Positions 23,870 to 32,403 are shown, counted from the stretch's first letter. The stretch is 36,776 nt of DNA from Nitrospinota bacterium (GCA_009839615.1 VXPH01000152.1:1-36776); one strand, 5' to 3'. Made by a program: numbers and translations. Notes: a model not told the origin generated them from the letters alone.

Positions 23870-23986
23870 CGTTCACTCCTGTGAAAGCGAAAAAATCACT
23901 CTCATGCGAACACGAAAAACATAGAGAAAATCTCTCTACTGATTATCACACTCTCCCCCCAAGGCCAACGAGAAGGCCCGCGCCCA

Positions 23987-24015
23987 TTGACCCGGAACGC
24001 CCCGGTGGAGAGAAT
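23987..24015 (+). promoter_or_regulatory. Candidate promoter of the SDR and ATP-grasp pair
   Basis: TTGACC (23987-23992) and GAGAAT (24010-24015) are 17 nt apart in the divergent gap before the SDR gene. The predicted start would leave about 30 nt before a strong AAAGGAGGAG ribosome-binding site. This is a visual assignment. Confidence 0.45.
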
Positions 24016-24053
24016 CGGGAAAAACCCGACACCCCAAAGGAGGAGAACCAGAC

Positions 24054-24833
24054 ATGAGTCAATCCCTTTTCGATCTGAGCGGTGCGAAGGCGCTCATAAC
24101 GGGCGCTGGCCGCGGCATCGGGCGCACGCTGGCCGAGGGCTTCGCCGCCGCGGGCGCTGACGTCGCCATCGCGGACATCGACATCGAACCCGCGGGCGAA
24201 GCGAAGGAAGCCATCGAGAGCATGGGCCGCAAATGCGCGCTCATCCAGGCCGACGTGACCGACATGGAATCGGCCGAGCGCATGGTAATAGAAGCCGCAG
24301 CAGCACTCGGCGGCCTCACCATTCTGGTGAACAACGCGGGCACGAACGTGCGGAAAACGCTCTGGGACATCAGCGAGGCGGATTGGGACAGGATCCTCGA
24401 CCTGAACTTGAAGAGCATCTTTTTCATCACGCGGCGCGCGGGCGAGGAGATGAAGAAAGCGGGCGGCGGCAAGGTGATCAACATCTCATCCCTGATGGGC
24501 TGGTCCGTCTTCCGGAATCCCCGTCAGCAGTGCTACGGGCCTTATACGTCTTCGAAGAGCGGCCTCATCGGCCTGACGCGCGTCTTCGCCCGCGAGTATG
24601 CGACGGACAACATCCAGGTGAACGCCATCTGCCCCACCTTCATCGAAACGGAACTCACCGCCTCCCTGCAGGAGGACGAACTCATCTACGACGCCATCTG
24701 CGAGAGAACGCCCATGGGCCGCTTCGGGCAGATGAGGGAACTGGTGGGCCCGGCCATCTTCCTGGCTTCCGAGGCGAGCAGCCTCGTCACGGGCACATCG
24801 CTCCTGGTCGACGGCGGATGGTATGCCACCTGA
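24054..24833 (+). CDS. Short-chain dehydrogenase/reductase (SDR)
   Basis: This 259-residue classical SDR has TGAGRGIG (about 17-24) and an acidic patch after beta-2 (ADIDIE), suggesting NAD preference. VNNAG, ISSLMGW with the catalytic serine, YTSSK and the C-terminal LLVDGGWYAT are also present. It resembles gluconate-5-dehydrogenase and 3-oxoacyl reductase members, but the substrate is not known. AAAGGAGGAG precedes the ATG. Its last 11 bases overlap the ATP-grasp gene, so the two products are likely made together. The gene is divergent from the mutase cluster. Confidence 0.88.
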   Translation: MSQSLFDLSGAKALITGAGRGIGRTLAEGFAAAGADVAIADIDIEPAGEAKEAIESMGRKCALIQADVTDMESAERMVIEAAAALGGLTILVNNAGTNVRKTLWDISEADWDRILDLNLKSIFFITRRAGEEMKKAGGGKVINISSLMGWSVFRNPRQQCYGPYTSSKSGLIGLTRVFAREYATDNIQVNAICPTFIETELTASLQEDELIYDAICERTPMGRFGQMRELVGPAIFLASEASSLVTGTSLLVDGGWYAT

Positions 24834-26076
24834 AGAAGGAAAACGCGTTCTCCTGCTCATGACGACGGCCACCTACCGTGCATCCGCCTACATGGCGGCG
24901 GCTCAGGAGATGGGCGTCCGCGTCACGGTGGGAACCGACCGGCCCGACCTACTGGCCGAACTGAACCCGGGCGGCTCCATTACGCTCGATTACGGTCAAC
25001 CTGAGGTAGGCGCGGGCCTCGTCGAATCGTTCGCAAAGGAGTTCCCCATCGACGCTATCGCGCCGGTGGACGACGATACGCTCATCCTGGGCGCGATGGC
25101 CGCCGAAGCGCTGGGGCTGCCCTACCATCCCGTGGAGGCCGCCCGCACGACGCGGAGCAAATACGAACTCAGGAAAGTGCTCTCCGAAGAGGGCCTGCCC
25201 TCGCCCTCGTTCCGCCTCGTCTCCGCCCAGGAGGAGCCGGAGAAAATCGCTGCGAGCATCCCCTACCCCTGCGTGCTCAAGCCCACTTTCCTCGCCGCCA
25301 GCCGGGGCGTGATTCGCGCGAATGACCCGGCGGAATTCGCGGAGGCCTACCGCCGGGTCGGCGCGATACTGGAAGACCCCGAGACCATCGCGCGCGGCGG
25401 GGCGGAGGCGCGGATGATCCTGGTGGAAGATTACCTGGGCGGCATCGAGGTGGCGGTGGAGGGCCTCGTCGTGCGCGGCGAGGCGCACATTCTCGCCATC
25501 TTCGACAAGCCCGACCCGCTCGAAGGCCCCTTTTTCGAGGAAACCATCTACGTCACGCCCTCAAGGCTGCCGGAAGAAACGCAAGCCGCCATTCGCGAAG
25601 AAACCATACGCGCCGCCCGCGCCATCCGCCTGCGCGAGGGGCCCCTCCACGCGGAGCTTAGAATCAACGACGCGGGCGAAATCCATGTGATCGACGTGGC
25701 GAGCCGCGCCATCGGCGGGAAATGCTCGGGCGCGCTCGAATTCGGCGGCGGCGCCTCACTCGAATGCCTCATCCTCTCGCAAGCCCTGGGCGTCGTGCCC
25801 CCCTCCATGGAACGCGAGAAAAAGGCTTCCGGCGTCATGATGATCCCCATCCCCGGCGCGGGGGTGCTGAAGGGAGTCGAGGGCAAAGAGGAAGCCCTGG
25901 CCGTACCCGGAATCGTGGAAGTCGACATATCCATCCACATCGGAGGCCGCGTCGTGCCGCTGCCCGAGGGAGAGAGGTACCTGGGCTTCATCTTCGCCAA
26001 GGGGGAGCGACCCGAAGAGGTGGAGGCCGCCCTGCGCGCCGCGCACGCGAAACTCCGCTTCGATATCGGGGAATAG
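24823..26076 (+). CDS. ATP-grasp ligase (L-amino-acid ligase-like)
   Basis: The 417-residue protein has a preATP-grasp N-terminal domain (about 8-110), a central ATP-grasp domain and a C-terminal LAL-type domain. Central motifs are YPCVLKPTFLAASRGV (ATP-binding Lys) and VEDYLGGIEVAVEG, followed by the metal/substrate segment EIHVIDVASRAIGGKCS. The C-terminal motifs are PIPGAGVLKGV, ALAVPGIVEV and ERYLGFIFAKG. The family joins a carboxylate, via an acyl phosphate, to an amine to form an amide or dipeptide. Its ATG at 24823 lies inside the SDR gene (11-bp overlap), with a weak ribosome-binding site, indicating coupled translation. An amino-acid or acid-amine ligase acting with the SDR is a reasonable guess, but the product is unknown. 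Confidence 0.85.
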   Translation: MPPEEGKRVLLLMTTATYRASAYMAAAQEMGVRVTVGTDRPDLLAELNPGGSITLDYGQPEVGAGLVESFAKEFPIDAIAPVDDDTLILGAMAAEALGLPYHPVEAARTTRSKYELRKVLSEEGLPSPSFRLVSAQEEPEKIAASIPYPCVLKPTFLAASRGVIRANDPAEFAEAYRRVGAILEDPETIARGGAEARMILVEDYLGGIEVAVEGLVVRGEAHILAIFDKPDPLEGPFFEETIYVTPSRLPEETQAAIREETIRAARAIRLREGPLHAELRINDAGEIHVIDVASRAIGGKCSGALEFGGGASLECLILSQALGVVPPSMEREKKASGVMMIPIPGAGVLKGVEGKEEALAVPGIVEVDISIHIGGRVVPLPEGERYLGFIFAKGERPEEVEAALRAAHAKLRFDIGE

Positions 26077-26082
26077 CGCAAG

Positions 26083-26108
26083 AAAAAAGGCCGGCCCGAA
26101 AGCCGGCC
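26083..26108 (-). terminator. Rho-independent terminator of the nfuA-like gene
   Basis: Read on the minus strand, GGCCGGC, a six-base loop and GCCGGCC are followed by TTTTTT. It lies between the stops of the convergent ATP-grasp and NfuA-like genes. The weaker plus-strand tail may make it partly bidirectional. Confidence 0.8.
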
Positions 26109-26131
26109 CTTCGTGCGTTTAGCCGAAAAAC

Positions 26132-26680
26132 TTACTTTTTCGTCGGCGCGTAGTAGGGGTTCGTGCCCGCCGCGTGGTCGGTGGTGTCGACCACCTGAAT
26201 TTCGGGGTCGAGTTGCTGCAGCCTGGCCTCGACGCCGGACTTGAGCGTCACGTCCGCCATGCCGCAGCCCGCGCAGCCGCCGCCCATCTGCACGAACACG
26301 CGCTTCTCCTCCACGTCCAGGAGGCTGATGAAGCCGCCGTGAGAGGCCACGGCCGGGTTGATCTCCGTGTCGATGATCTCCTGAATCTGATCGAGGAGGG
26401 ACATGTCGCCATCCGACATTTCGCGCGTCACCTTGAAGCCGCTCGTGGGGCCTTCGGTGACGAACTCGATCTGGGCCTTTTCTGCTCTATCGACGTGCTC
26501 GGGCGAGGCGAAGACGCCCAGCAGGGGATTCTCCACGCGGATGTACTGGTCCGCATCCTCGTCCCGCACCAGGTCGAGCTTGTAGCCGCCCTCGAAGCTG
26601 ATCAGAATTCCGGCGAAACCGCCGCCGTTTTGCTCCATGATTTCCTTGACTTTATCCGCCGCCGCCTCGTTTATCTTCAT
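26132..26680 (-). CDS. nfuA: NfuA-like iron-sulfur cluster carrier
   Basis: This 182-residue protein has an N-terminal degenerate A-type domain (about 1-95) with the fold pattern but none of the cysteines of true A-type scaffolds. A C-terminal Nfu domain (about 100-182) has the cluster-binding GGGCAGCGMADVTLK (CxxC). The same two-domain design and similar size are seen in Escherichia coli NfuA, which delivers Fe-S clusters to target enzymes. The C-terminal tail after residue 165 is a short hydrophilic extension. GGAG lies about 8 nt before the ATG. The gene stands alone, convergent with the ATP-grasp gene and ending in a good terminator. Confidence 0.9.
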   Translation of the reverse strand: MKINEAAADKVKEIMEQNGGGFAGILISFEGGYKLDLVRDEDADQYIRVENPLLGVFASPEHVDRAEKAQIEFVTEGPTSGFKVTREMSDGDMSLLDQIQEIIDTEINPAVASHGGFISLLDVEEKRVFVQMGGGCAGCGMADVTLKSGVEARLQQLDPEIQVVDTTDHAAGTNPYYAPTKK

Positions 26681-26814
26681 GGCTTTGCTCCAATATTTTT
26701 TATCCAGGAATGATGACTATTCCCATACGCCCCACAAGCATATCACGGCGCGCCTGAAAGGCAAAAGGAATAAACGGATGTCCGCTGTCTTCGAGTCTCG
26801 AATGCGAGAAAACG

Positions 26815-27672
26815 CTAGAGAGGGGTACGCGCCTTGATGTCCTCTTCGGTCACGTCCCCCATGTAGACGTAGCCCGTCTCCTCCACGCTCCCGCTGCCGA
26901 TGTAGATGCCCACCGCCTCGATGGGATCGGTATCGCTCAGGTTGTGGAGCCAGTGTTCCACCCCCTTGGGGATGTAATGGAAATGCCCGCCGCGCACCTC
27001 GACGCGGTCCGGACCCGCCCCCGCCAGGCCGTGGCCGCTGATGATGTAGTATATCTCCTCGCAGTTGTCGTGCCTGTGCTTCTTGTGCACCGCACCCGGG
27101 AAGAATCGTGCGCGAAACAGCGTCGTATCGCTGCCGTTGTGCCGCCCGATGGGGAGCCGGAAGTCGGTGATCGACCAGCCCTCGCCCTCGTTCATGTTTT
27201 CAGGCTGCACGTCGTCCAGGTGCACCAGGATGCCGTCGGTTATGCCCGCACGCGGCATATCGAGGTCGGCTTGCGTCACGTCGCCGCGAAACCCATAGCC
27301 CGTGCCCGCCACGCTCGGCGCGCCGAGATAGAACCCGACCACCATCGCCTCTTCGTCTTCCGTCTCGTTGTAGAAGAAATGGGTCGAGCCCTTGGGCATG
27401 AGGCGGCAGTGGCCCTCGCGCACCTCGGCGCGCTCCTCGCCCTGGCCGACCACGCCGTGACCCTTGAGATACACCGCTATTTCCTCGCACTCGCTATGCA
27501 AGTGTTTCGCGTGCGTGGAGCCGGGCCGGAAGATGGAGTGAAAAGTCGTCGTCGAGCTACCGTGCGCGCCGGTGATGGGCAGGCGAAACTCCGAGATCGC
27601 CCAGCCCTCCTTTTCCTCCATCTTCTCGGGCGTTACGTCGTCGATGTGCACCAGGGGGTATTGAAGCGGCAT
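26815..27672 (-). CDS. Bicupin protein A
   Basis: The 285-residue protein is made of two tandem cupin units (about 8-131 and 148-278), each starting with a D-V-x-P-E-x-M-x-E-x-E-G-W phrase. Both have metal sites: His57, His59, Glu63/64 and His98 in unit 1; His199, His201, Glu205/206 and His240 in unit 2. It is a paralogue of the next gene upstream (27726-28598), and together they carry four related cupin units. The function is unknown; double cupins include dioxygenases, decarboxylases and isomerases. GAGGAA precedes the ATG. It follows the paralogue by 53 bp and the zinc dehydrogenase further upstream, forming a likely three-gene unit. Confidence 0.85.
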   Translation of the reverse strand: MPLQYPLVHIDDVTPEKMEEKEGWAISEFRLPITGAHGSSTTTFHSIFRPGSTHAKHLHSECEEIAVYLKGHGVVGQGEERAEVREGHCRLMPKGSTHFFYNETEDEEAMVVGFYLGAPSVAGTGYGFRGDVTQADLDMPRAGITDGILVHLDDVQPENMNEGEGWSITDFRLPIGRHNGSDTTLFRARFFPGAVHKKHRHDNCEEIYYIISGHGLAGAGPDRVEVRGGHFHYIPKGVEHWLHNLSDTDPIEAVGIYIGSGSVEETGYVYMGDVTEEDIKARTPL

Positions 27673-27725
27673 AAAATGTTCCTCACAGAATAGTTGTTCT
27701 TCTCAAAACAGGACGATCGCGAAGC

Positions 27726-28598
27726 CTATTCGATAGCGCCCGTCCGCTGTTTCAGGTCCTCATCGGTCACCGGCCCCAGGTACTCGAAGCCGCTCTCATC
27801 CAGTCCGCCGACGCCAATGTACCAGCCCGGCGCGGAAAGGTCTTCGGTGTCGTCGATGTTCGCGAGCCAGTGCTCCGTGGCGGCGGGGATGTAGTTGACG
27901 TCGCCTGCGAACACTTCCCCGCGATCGTTCCCGATGCCCGCCAGGCCGCGGCCCTTCAGGATGTAGCATATCTCCTCGCAGTTGTTGTGGCGGTGCTTCA
28001 TGTGGATGGTGTGGGGGCCGAAGTAGCCCTGCATCCAGCACGAGCCCGCGCCGACGCTGCGGTTTAACGGCTCGTTGAAGTAATCCTGCGTCCAGCCCTC
28101 CTCATGCGACACCTTGACGTGAGGAACCTCGTCGTTGTGCACGAGCGGATGCTTGAGAGCGGCGGCATTGAGCGTGCGCGGGGCGGTGATGTCGGCCTCG
28201 GTGATATCGCCGAGGTAGATGCGGCCCGTGTCCTTAAAATAGGGAACGCGGTCGTAGAACCCGATGATGATGAGGGGATCGTGCCGGCCCAGGTTCACGA
28301 GCCAGTGCTCCACGCCCTTAGGGATCAGGTGGAAGTGGCCCGCGTGGACCTCGGCGCGATCCTCCCCCGCGCCCGCCAGGCCGTGGCCGCTCACGACGTA
28401 ATACTGCATCTGGCAGTTCTCGTAGCGGTGCTTGTGGATGCGCTCGCCGGGGGCCAGGGTGGCGTGGTACATGATGGAAGAAGACCCCTCCTTCCCGCTC
28501 ACGACGACCCTGAAATCGGAGACGTTCCAGCCCTCTTTCTCATCGAGTTTCTCGGGCGTCACGTTGGCGATGCGGATGTAGGGATGTTCAAAAGCCAT
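27726..28598 (-). CDS. Bicupin protein B
   Basis: This 290-residue two-cupin protein is a paralogue of bicupin A. In unit 1 (about 8-133) two usual metal ligands are changed: the second His is Tyr59 and the Glu is Gln63 (HKHRYENCQMQ), while His57 and His98 remain, so metal binding there is doubtful. Unit 2 (about 152-282) keeps His202, His204, Glu208/209 and His243. The gene therefore looks like one active and one structural or regulatory cupin unit. GAGGAGG lies about 8 nt before the ATG. It is 48 bp after the dehydrogenase gene and 53 bp before bicupin A. Confidence 0.85.
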   Translation of the reverse strand: MAFEHPYIRIANVTPEKLDEKEGWNVSDFRVVVSGKEGSSSIMYHATLAPGERIHKHRYENCQMQYYVVSGHGLAGAGEDRAEVHAGHFHLIPKGVEHWLVNLGRHDPLIIIGFYDRVPYFKDTGRIYLGDITEADITAPRTLNAAALKHPLVHNDEVPHVKVSHEEGWTQDYFNEPLNRSVGAGSCWMQGYFGPHTIHMKHRHNNCEEICYILKGRGLAGIGNDRGEVFAGDVNYIPAATEHWLANIDDTEDLSAPGWYIGVGGLDESGFEYLGPVTDEDLKQRTGAIE

Positions 28599-28646
28599 GA
28601 CGACCTCCTCTTTTGCCGGAGAAAAACCCGCGCGCGTCGGCGGGCG

Positions 28647-29675
28647 TCAGTTCGCGATATCGATCACCGCCCGGAGCGTGCCGCCGTCTCCGCCTGCGTC
28701 GACGAACTCGAAGCCCGCCTGGATGTCGTCGAGCGCGAAGTGGTGGGTGACGAGGGGTTCCAAGTCGATTTGCCCGGTCGCCACCAGGCGGATGGCGCTC
28801 TCGAAATCCTCCGGCAGGCCCGCGCGCGAGCCGATGACGGTCAGATCCTTGAAGTAATAGGCCTGGCCCGGCACCCCGTCGACCTGCGCCGGCCCGATGC
28901 CGAACTGGAGAATCGCGCCGCCGGGCCGCACCATGTCATAGGCCTGCACCATAGTCTCGGCCGCACCCGCCGTTTCGATCACGATGTCGGCGCCCAGGCC
29001 GTCGGTGAGATCGCGTACGGCTTCCACGGGATCCACCTCGCCGGCGGGAACGATTTCATCAGCACCCATCTCTTTCGCCACCTCGAGCTTCCACTTGCTC
29101 CTCGTGACGGCGATGACGGACGATGCGCCTGAGACTTTCGCCAGCTGCGTGTGGAGCAGGCCGCTGCTCCCCTGTCCCAGGACGGCCACACGCGCACCCG
29201 CGATGTAGGGCGCTTTCCTCTGGCTGTAGACGACCGTGTAGAGACCCACGAAGTTCGTCGCCGCGGCGAAACTCACATGCTCCGGGAAGGCGAAAGCTTC
29301 GGTCTCGCGCACGGCGATGTATTCGGCGAAGGTGCCGGGCACCTCGCGGCCCCTGAGTCCCCCGTGCAGGCAGATGTTCGTCAGCCCGCGCACGCAGTAG
29401 AAGCACGTGCCGCAACTCGAAAGGGGGTTCAGCACCACCCGGTCGCCGACCTTGAGCCGCGTGACGCTCTCGCCCACCTGCTCCACCGTGCCGGTGCACT
29501 CGTGGCCGGGAATCAGGGGGATGCGCGCGGGCATCTTCCCCGCCCAGATGGATACGTCGGTTCCGCAGATGGCCGAAGTCGCCACCCGCACCAGCGCGTG
29601 GTCGGCGGGCAGGCCGGGGTCGGGCTGATCGCCCACGCTCATCACGCGCGTTTTTTCAAGCAATGCCGCTTTCAT
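28647..29675 (-). CDS. Zinc-dependent medium-chain alcohol dehydrogenase
   Basis: This 342-residue MDR enzyme keeps the catalytic zinc ligands: Cys in AICGTD and the GHE motif (IPGHECTGTVE). It also has four structural-zinc cysteines (SCGTCFYCVRGLTNIC) and a Rossmann motif GQGSSG. It oxidises or reduces an alcohol/carbonyl substrate with NAD(P). The exact substrate is unknown; threonine, sorbitol and other polyol dehydrogenases share this pattern. It is the first gene of an apparent operon with bicupins B and A, implying a shared pathway. GGAG lies about 9 nt before the ATG. Length and domains are ordinary. Confidence 0.9.
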   Translation of the reverse strand: MKAALLEKTRVMSVGDQPDPGLPADHALVRVATSAICGTDVSIWAGKMPARIPLIPGHECTGTVEQVGESVTRLKVGDRVVLNPLSSCGTCFYCVRGLTNICLHGGLRGREVPGTFAEYIAVRETEAFAFPEHVSFAAATNFVGLYTVVYSQRKAPYIAGARVAVLGQGSSGLLHTQLAKVSGASSVIAVTRSKWKLEVAKEMGADEIVPAGEVDPVEAVRDLTDGLGADIVIETAGAAETMVQAYDMVRPGGAILQFGIGPAQVDGVPGQAYYFKDLTVIGSRAGLPEDFESAIRLVATGQIDLEPLVTHHFALDDIQAGFEFVDAGGDGGTLRAVIDIAN

Positions 29676-29809
29676 GAATTTCTCCGCCAGAACACGAGAT
29701 TACGTTTCGGGAAAATGAGAGTCGCTTGCGCCCAAGAATACGGCATCGCGGCGATATGGAAAAGCGCGGTTGGAGACAAACAGAAAACGGAAATTCCTGG
29801 ACCAGAAGA

Positions 29810-30106
29810 TCAACTTTGAGGTGAAGCCGGGTCATCATCCTTTTTTCCAACAATACTCCAAAGGTCCATTGGAAAAAGTCGTACTGCTTGGGATTCAAGA
29901 TCATCACGATAGCTAGATTTGGTGAATCGAAAGGTTACGCTATAGCCATCACGACGCCAATCTTTATCCTTAGTCCCACCCCACGGTATTCGATTGTTAC
30001 CTTCTTTTTGACAATACTGCGCAAGCGCGCGCAGGCAACCGACAACTGCACGATCTTTCGTCTTAAAAGTGATGCTAAAATGGTAGTTGACATGTTCACT
30101 TGCCAT
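29810..30106 (-). CDS. Orphan 98-residue hypothetical protein
   Basis: I do not recognise this protein. It is small and charged, with Asp/Lys/Arg-rich stretches (about 44-60) and an acidic C-terminal tail (KKDDDPASPQS). It has no signal peptide or obvious membrane helix. GAGGAG (30117-30122) lies 10 nt before the ATG, which supports translation. It lies in the AT-rich patch and its codon choice differs from the neighbours, pointing to horizontal origin. The neighbours give no clue to function. Confidence 0.6.
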   Translation of the reverse strand: MASEHVNYHFSITFKTKDRAVVGCLRALAQYCQKEGNNRIPWGGTKDKDWRRDGYSVTFRFTKSSYRDDLESQAVRLFPMDLWSIVGKKDDDPASPQS

Positions 30107-30212
30107 TTGTTCAAGGCTCCTCTGACTCGTTAATCATCCTACGCAATCTCTCTATCGAAAGCATATATAAATTTCATCTAATTGCTAGTTCTTTGGGAAT
30201 CCGTTCGTTCTG

Positions 30213-30251
30213 CTGCTTTTGGAGTCCCTTCCAAAGCAGATAGTTTTTTCA
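30213..30251 (+). terminator. Plus-strand terminator-like hairpin with no plus-strand gene
   Basis: CTGCTTTTGGA (30213-30223) and TTCCAAAGCAG (30229-30239) can pair with a single bulge, followed four bases later by TTTTTT. It faces plus-strand transcription, although the neighbouring genes are on the minus strand. It might end an unrecognised plus-strand RNA or be a remnant. Confidence 0.45.
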
Positions 30252-30342
30252 AAATATAGAGGATATCAAAACCCTAAACTAAACAACTCCCATAGAATAT
30301 GCCTGCACTACGCCGCGCATTCGCAATTTGAAGAATTTCCTC

Positions 30343-31506
30343 TCACCGCGCCTCGAAGAAGCGGCGCACGGCGCGGTCGGCGGCGAATTCGCCGTTTATG
30401 GCGTCGCGCAGCCAGTCGGCCACCATGAGGTAGAAATCGGGCAGGCGCCCGCCCATCGTGTGGGCCTCGTTCTCATAGACCCAAAGCTCCTTCGGGCCGC
30501 CCAGGAGGTCGAAGAGCCGCTCGGCGTCTTCCAGCGGGCACAACTCGTCGAACTCACCCATCGCGAGCAGGGTGGGACACTTGATGTCGCCGGCGATATG
30601 CTCCAGCGTCATCTGTTCGGCCATGGCGTCGAACTCATCTTCGTCATGGATGTTGGACATGTACTGGTAGTTCGCCCGGTAGGCGGGCTTTCCATGCTTG
30701 AAGATGGAGTCTTTCTGGAGGTAGACGCCCATCGCGCCCACGCAGGCCTTGAGACGCGAATCGTGCGCCGCCACGCGCGGCCCCCAGTAGCTGCCCATGC
30801 TCCAGCCGTAGAGGCCGACTTTACCGGCGTCCACCTCGGGGCGTGATTCGAGAAAATCGATGGCGGCAGCGCCCGCGCGCTCGAAGTTGTCGAGCGTCAC
30901 CCAGGTCTCGCGCGTGTTGCTCTCCCCCTGGCCGGGGCCGTCGATGCTGAGCGTGGCGAGGCCGCGCCGCCGGAAGTGGTTGTGGTAGGGATTGGGGAGA
31001 AACTCCTTGATGGTGTCCATGCCCGGGACGATGATGACGCAAGGCGCATTCGGCACGCCCGGCACGGTCTGCAGGATGCCCGGAATCGTCTTCCCGTTCT
31101 CGAAGGGAATCTCCACCCGCTCGACGGGCGCTTCATCGAAAAGCTCGATGAACTTCTCGTAGCAGGCGATCATCTTGGCGTAGAGTTCGAGCTTTTGCGC
31201 AGTGTTCTTGTGGATGACGCCGCAGGCGGGGCCGTAATACAGCGCCGCGCGGTGGTAGAACTCCGCCGCCGACTCAAGATGGCCCACCGCCTCGGCCTCG
31301 CGTGCCAGCGCTTCCTCCTGGGCGGCGGTGCGCGCCCACTCCTTGGGCACCTGGCCCGGTATCTTGATGCGCTCGGTGGTTCTCCTGACGTCGGCGGGCC
31401 GGAAGCCCCACTCCACGTACATCACCGAGCGGAAGGCGTAGACGTCGTGAACCTTGTAGAACTCCTCCGTCACCCACCCCTGGCCGCGGCGGCTCCTGTC
31501 GGTCAT
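30343..31506 (-). CDS. Alpha/beta hydrolase (FrsA/DHPON-hydrolase-like)
   Basis: This 387-residue protein has a helical N-terminal cap-like region (about 1-125) and an alpha/beta hydrolase core. The catalytic triad is visible as Ser236 in GWSMGS, Asp320 in GEFDELCP and His349 in NEAHTMGG. The long N-terminal extension resembles FrsA-type and 2,6-dihydroxypseudooxynicotine-hydrolase-type enzymes, which cleave esters or C-C bonds. Substrate is unknown. It begins 7 bp after the racemase-like gene, with a weak ribosome-binding site, so the two are cotranscribed. It is the last gene of the catabolic group before the AT-rich patch. Confidence 0.87.
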   Translation of the reverse strand: MTDRSRRGQGWVTEEFYKVHDVYAFRSVMYVEWGFRPADVRRTTERIKIPGQVPKEWARTAAQEEALAREAEAVGHLESAAEFYHRAALYYGPACGVIHKNTAQKLELYAKMIACYEKFIELFDEAPVERVEIPFENGKTIPGILQTVPGVPNAPCVIIVPGMDTIKEFLPNPYHNHFRRRGLATLSIDGPGQGESNTRETWVTLDNFERAGAAAIDFLESRPEVDAGKVGLYGWSMGSYWGPRVAAHDSRLKACVGAMGVYLQKDSIFKHGKPAYRANYQYMSNIHDEDEFDAMAEQMTLEHIAGDIKCPTLLAMGEFDELCPLEDAERLFDLLGGPKELWVYENEAHTMGGRLPDFYLMVADWLRDAINGEFAADRAVRRFFEAR

Positions 31507-31513
31507 CGGGGAT

Positions 31514-32236
31514 CTAGGCGCGGCGCGCCGGAGCCAGATGTTCGCGCATCAGTACGCCGCCGGCGGTGGCTTCTCCCTCGAAGCCCGCCTTCTGGAGCGT
31601 GTGCCACATGGCGGTGGTGTTGCTCGTGAGCACGGGCTTTCCGAGCGCCGCTTCGAGGACGTCCACCGATTCGAGCGAGCGGAAGTTCGTGCAGCTGATG
31701 AAGATGCCGTCGGCTTCCGCGCAGTCCACCTCGCGCGCCAGGGCTTCTGAGTTCTCGGGCGGCAGGAAGGCGGGGCATTCGACGTTCTGGCCCCGCTCGG
31801 CCACCACCTCGATTCCCTTGTCTTTCAGGAAGACGGTGAGCCGCTCGTTCAACCACTGTGGATACGGCGAGGCGAGTGCCACCCTGGCGACGCCCATCTC
31901 GCGCATGGCCTCGGTGAGGGCAGTGGAAGTCGTGGTGGCGGGAACCCCCGTTCGCTCCTCGATGACCGCGATGATGTCTTCATCCATGCCCGGGCGCACG
32001 AAGCTGCCGCCGGTGCAGCCGAAGCAGATGGCGTCGAGACTCGCGTGGCCGAGCAGGTCGGCGAGTTCGGGCACCACCTCTATCATGTGCAGGAGGGTTT
32101 CCTCCTCATCGTCGGTGTGGGCGATGCGCGTGAAGTGGACCGATACGCCCGCAGGCGCCATGCGCTGGCATTCGTACTCCATCACCGTGTTCCAGGATGG
32201 AACGATGATGCCGAGCTTTTTCTTCCAATCCGTCAT
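31514..32236 (-). CDS. Asp/Glu racemase or maleate cis-trans isomerase-like protein
   Basis: The 240-residue protein belongs to the Asp/Glu/hydantoin racemase and maleate isomerase superfamily. Both active-site cysteines are kept: Cys74 in FGCTGGSF and Cys182 in ISCTNFRSLE. Arylmalonate decarboxylases keep only one of these, so a racemase or cis-trans isomerase is likelier. Maleate isomerase makes fumarate from maleate in aromatic and nicotinate breakdown. The start has GGAGG about 8 nt upstream. The alpha/beta hydrolase follows by 7 bp. A repeat-rich 471-bp gap with a terminator separates it from the gene upstream, so it may have its own promoter. Confidence 0.86.
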   Translation of the reverse strand: MTDWKKKLGIIVPSWNTVMEYECQRMAPAGVSVHFTRIAHTDDEEETLLHMIEVVPELADLLGHASLDAICFGCTGGSFVRPGMDEDIIAVIEERTGVPATTTSTALTEAMREMGVARVALASPYPQWLNERLTVFLKDKGIEVVAERGQNVECPAFLPPENSEALAREVDCAEADGIFISCTNFRSLESVDVLEAALGKPVLTSNTTAMWHTLQKAGFEGEATAGGVLMREHLAPARRA

Positions 32237-32380
32237 GGGGAATCCTCCGGTGCGGGGAGTCTGTATTCGTGTGATACGGAAATGATAAAGAAGCCGGAAT
32301 TATAAGTCCATCGCCCTTAAAACGCGCGAACAGGGGTTGTGGAAAAAGTCCGATGAATGAGCGTTTGCGTCTTTTGTAGT

Positions 32381-32403
32381 GACAGCCCCTCCTCGGGGCT
32401 GTC
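32381..32403. repeat. Hairpin repeat (9-bp stem)
   Basis: GACAGCCCC (32381-32389) and GGGGCTGTC (32395-32403) pair perfectly around a five-base loop. No T-run follows, so this looks like a dispersed intergenic hairpin rather than a terminator. Confidence 0.6.

Larger units (their letters stand above)
29676..30342. other. AT-rich patch with an orphan ORF
   Basis: From about 29700 to 30340 the sequence is clearly richer in A and T than its GC-rich surroundings, and most gaps hold no recognisable gene. One probable ORF (29810-30106, minus) and a terminator-like hairpin (30213-30239 plus T-run, plus strand) are listed separately. The change in base composition suggests acquired DNA, but no integrase, transposase or direct repeats at the borders were seen. 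Confidence 0.55.

Noticed and set aside
29656-29907. 83-residue minus-strand open frame overlapping the dehydrogenase and orphan ORF
   Set aside because: It overlaps better-supported genes in other frames and lacks a ribosome-binding site.
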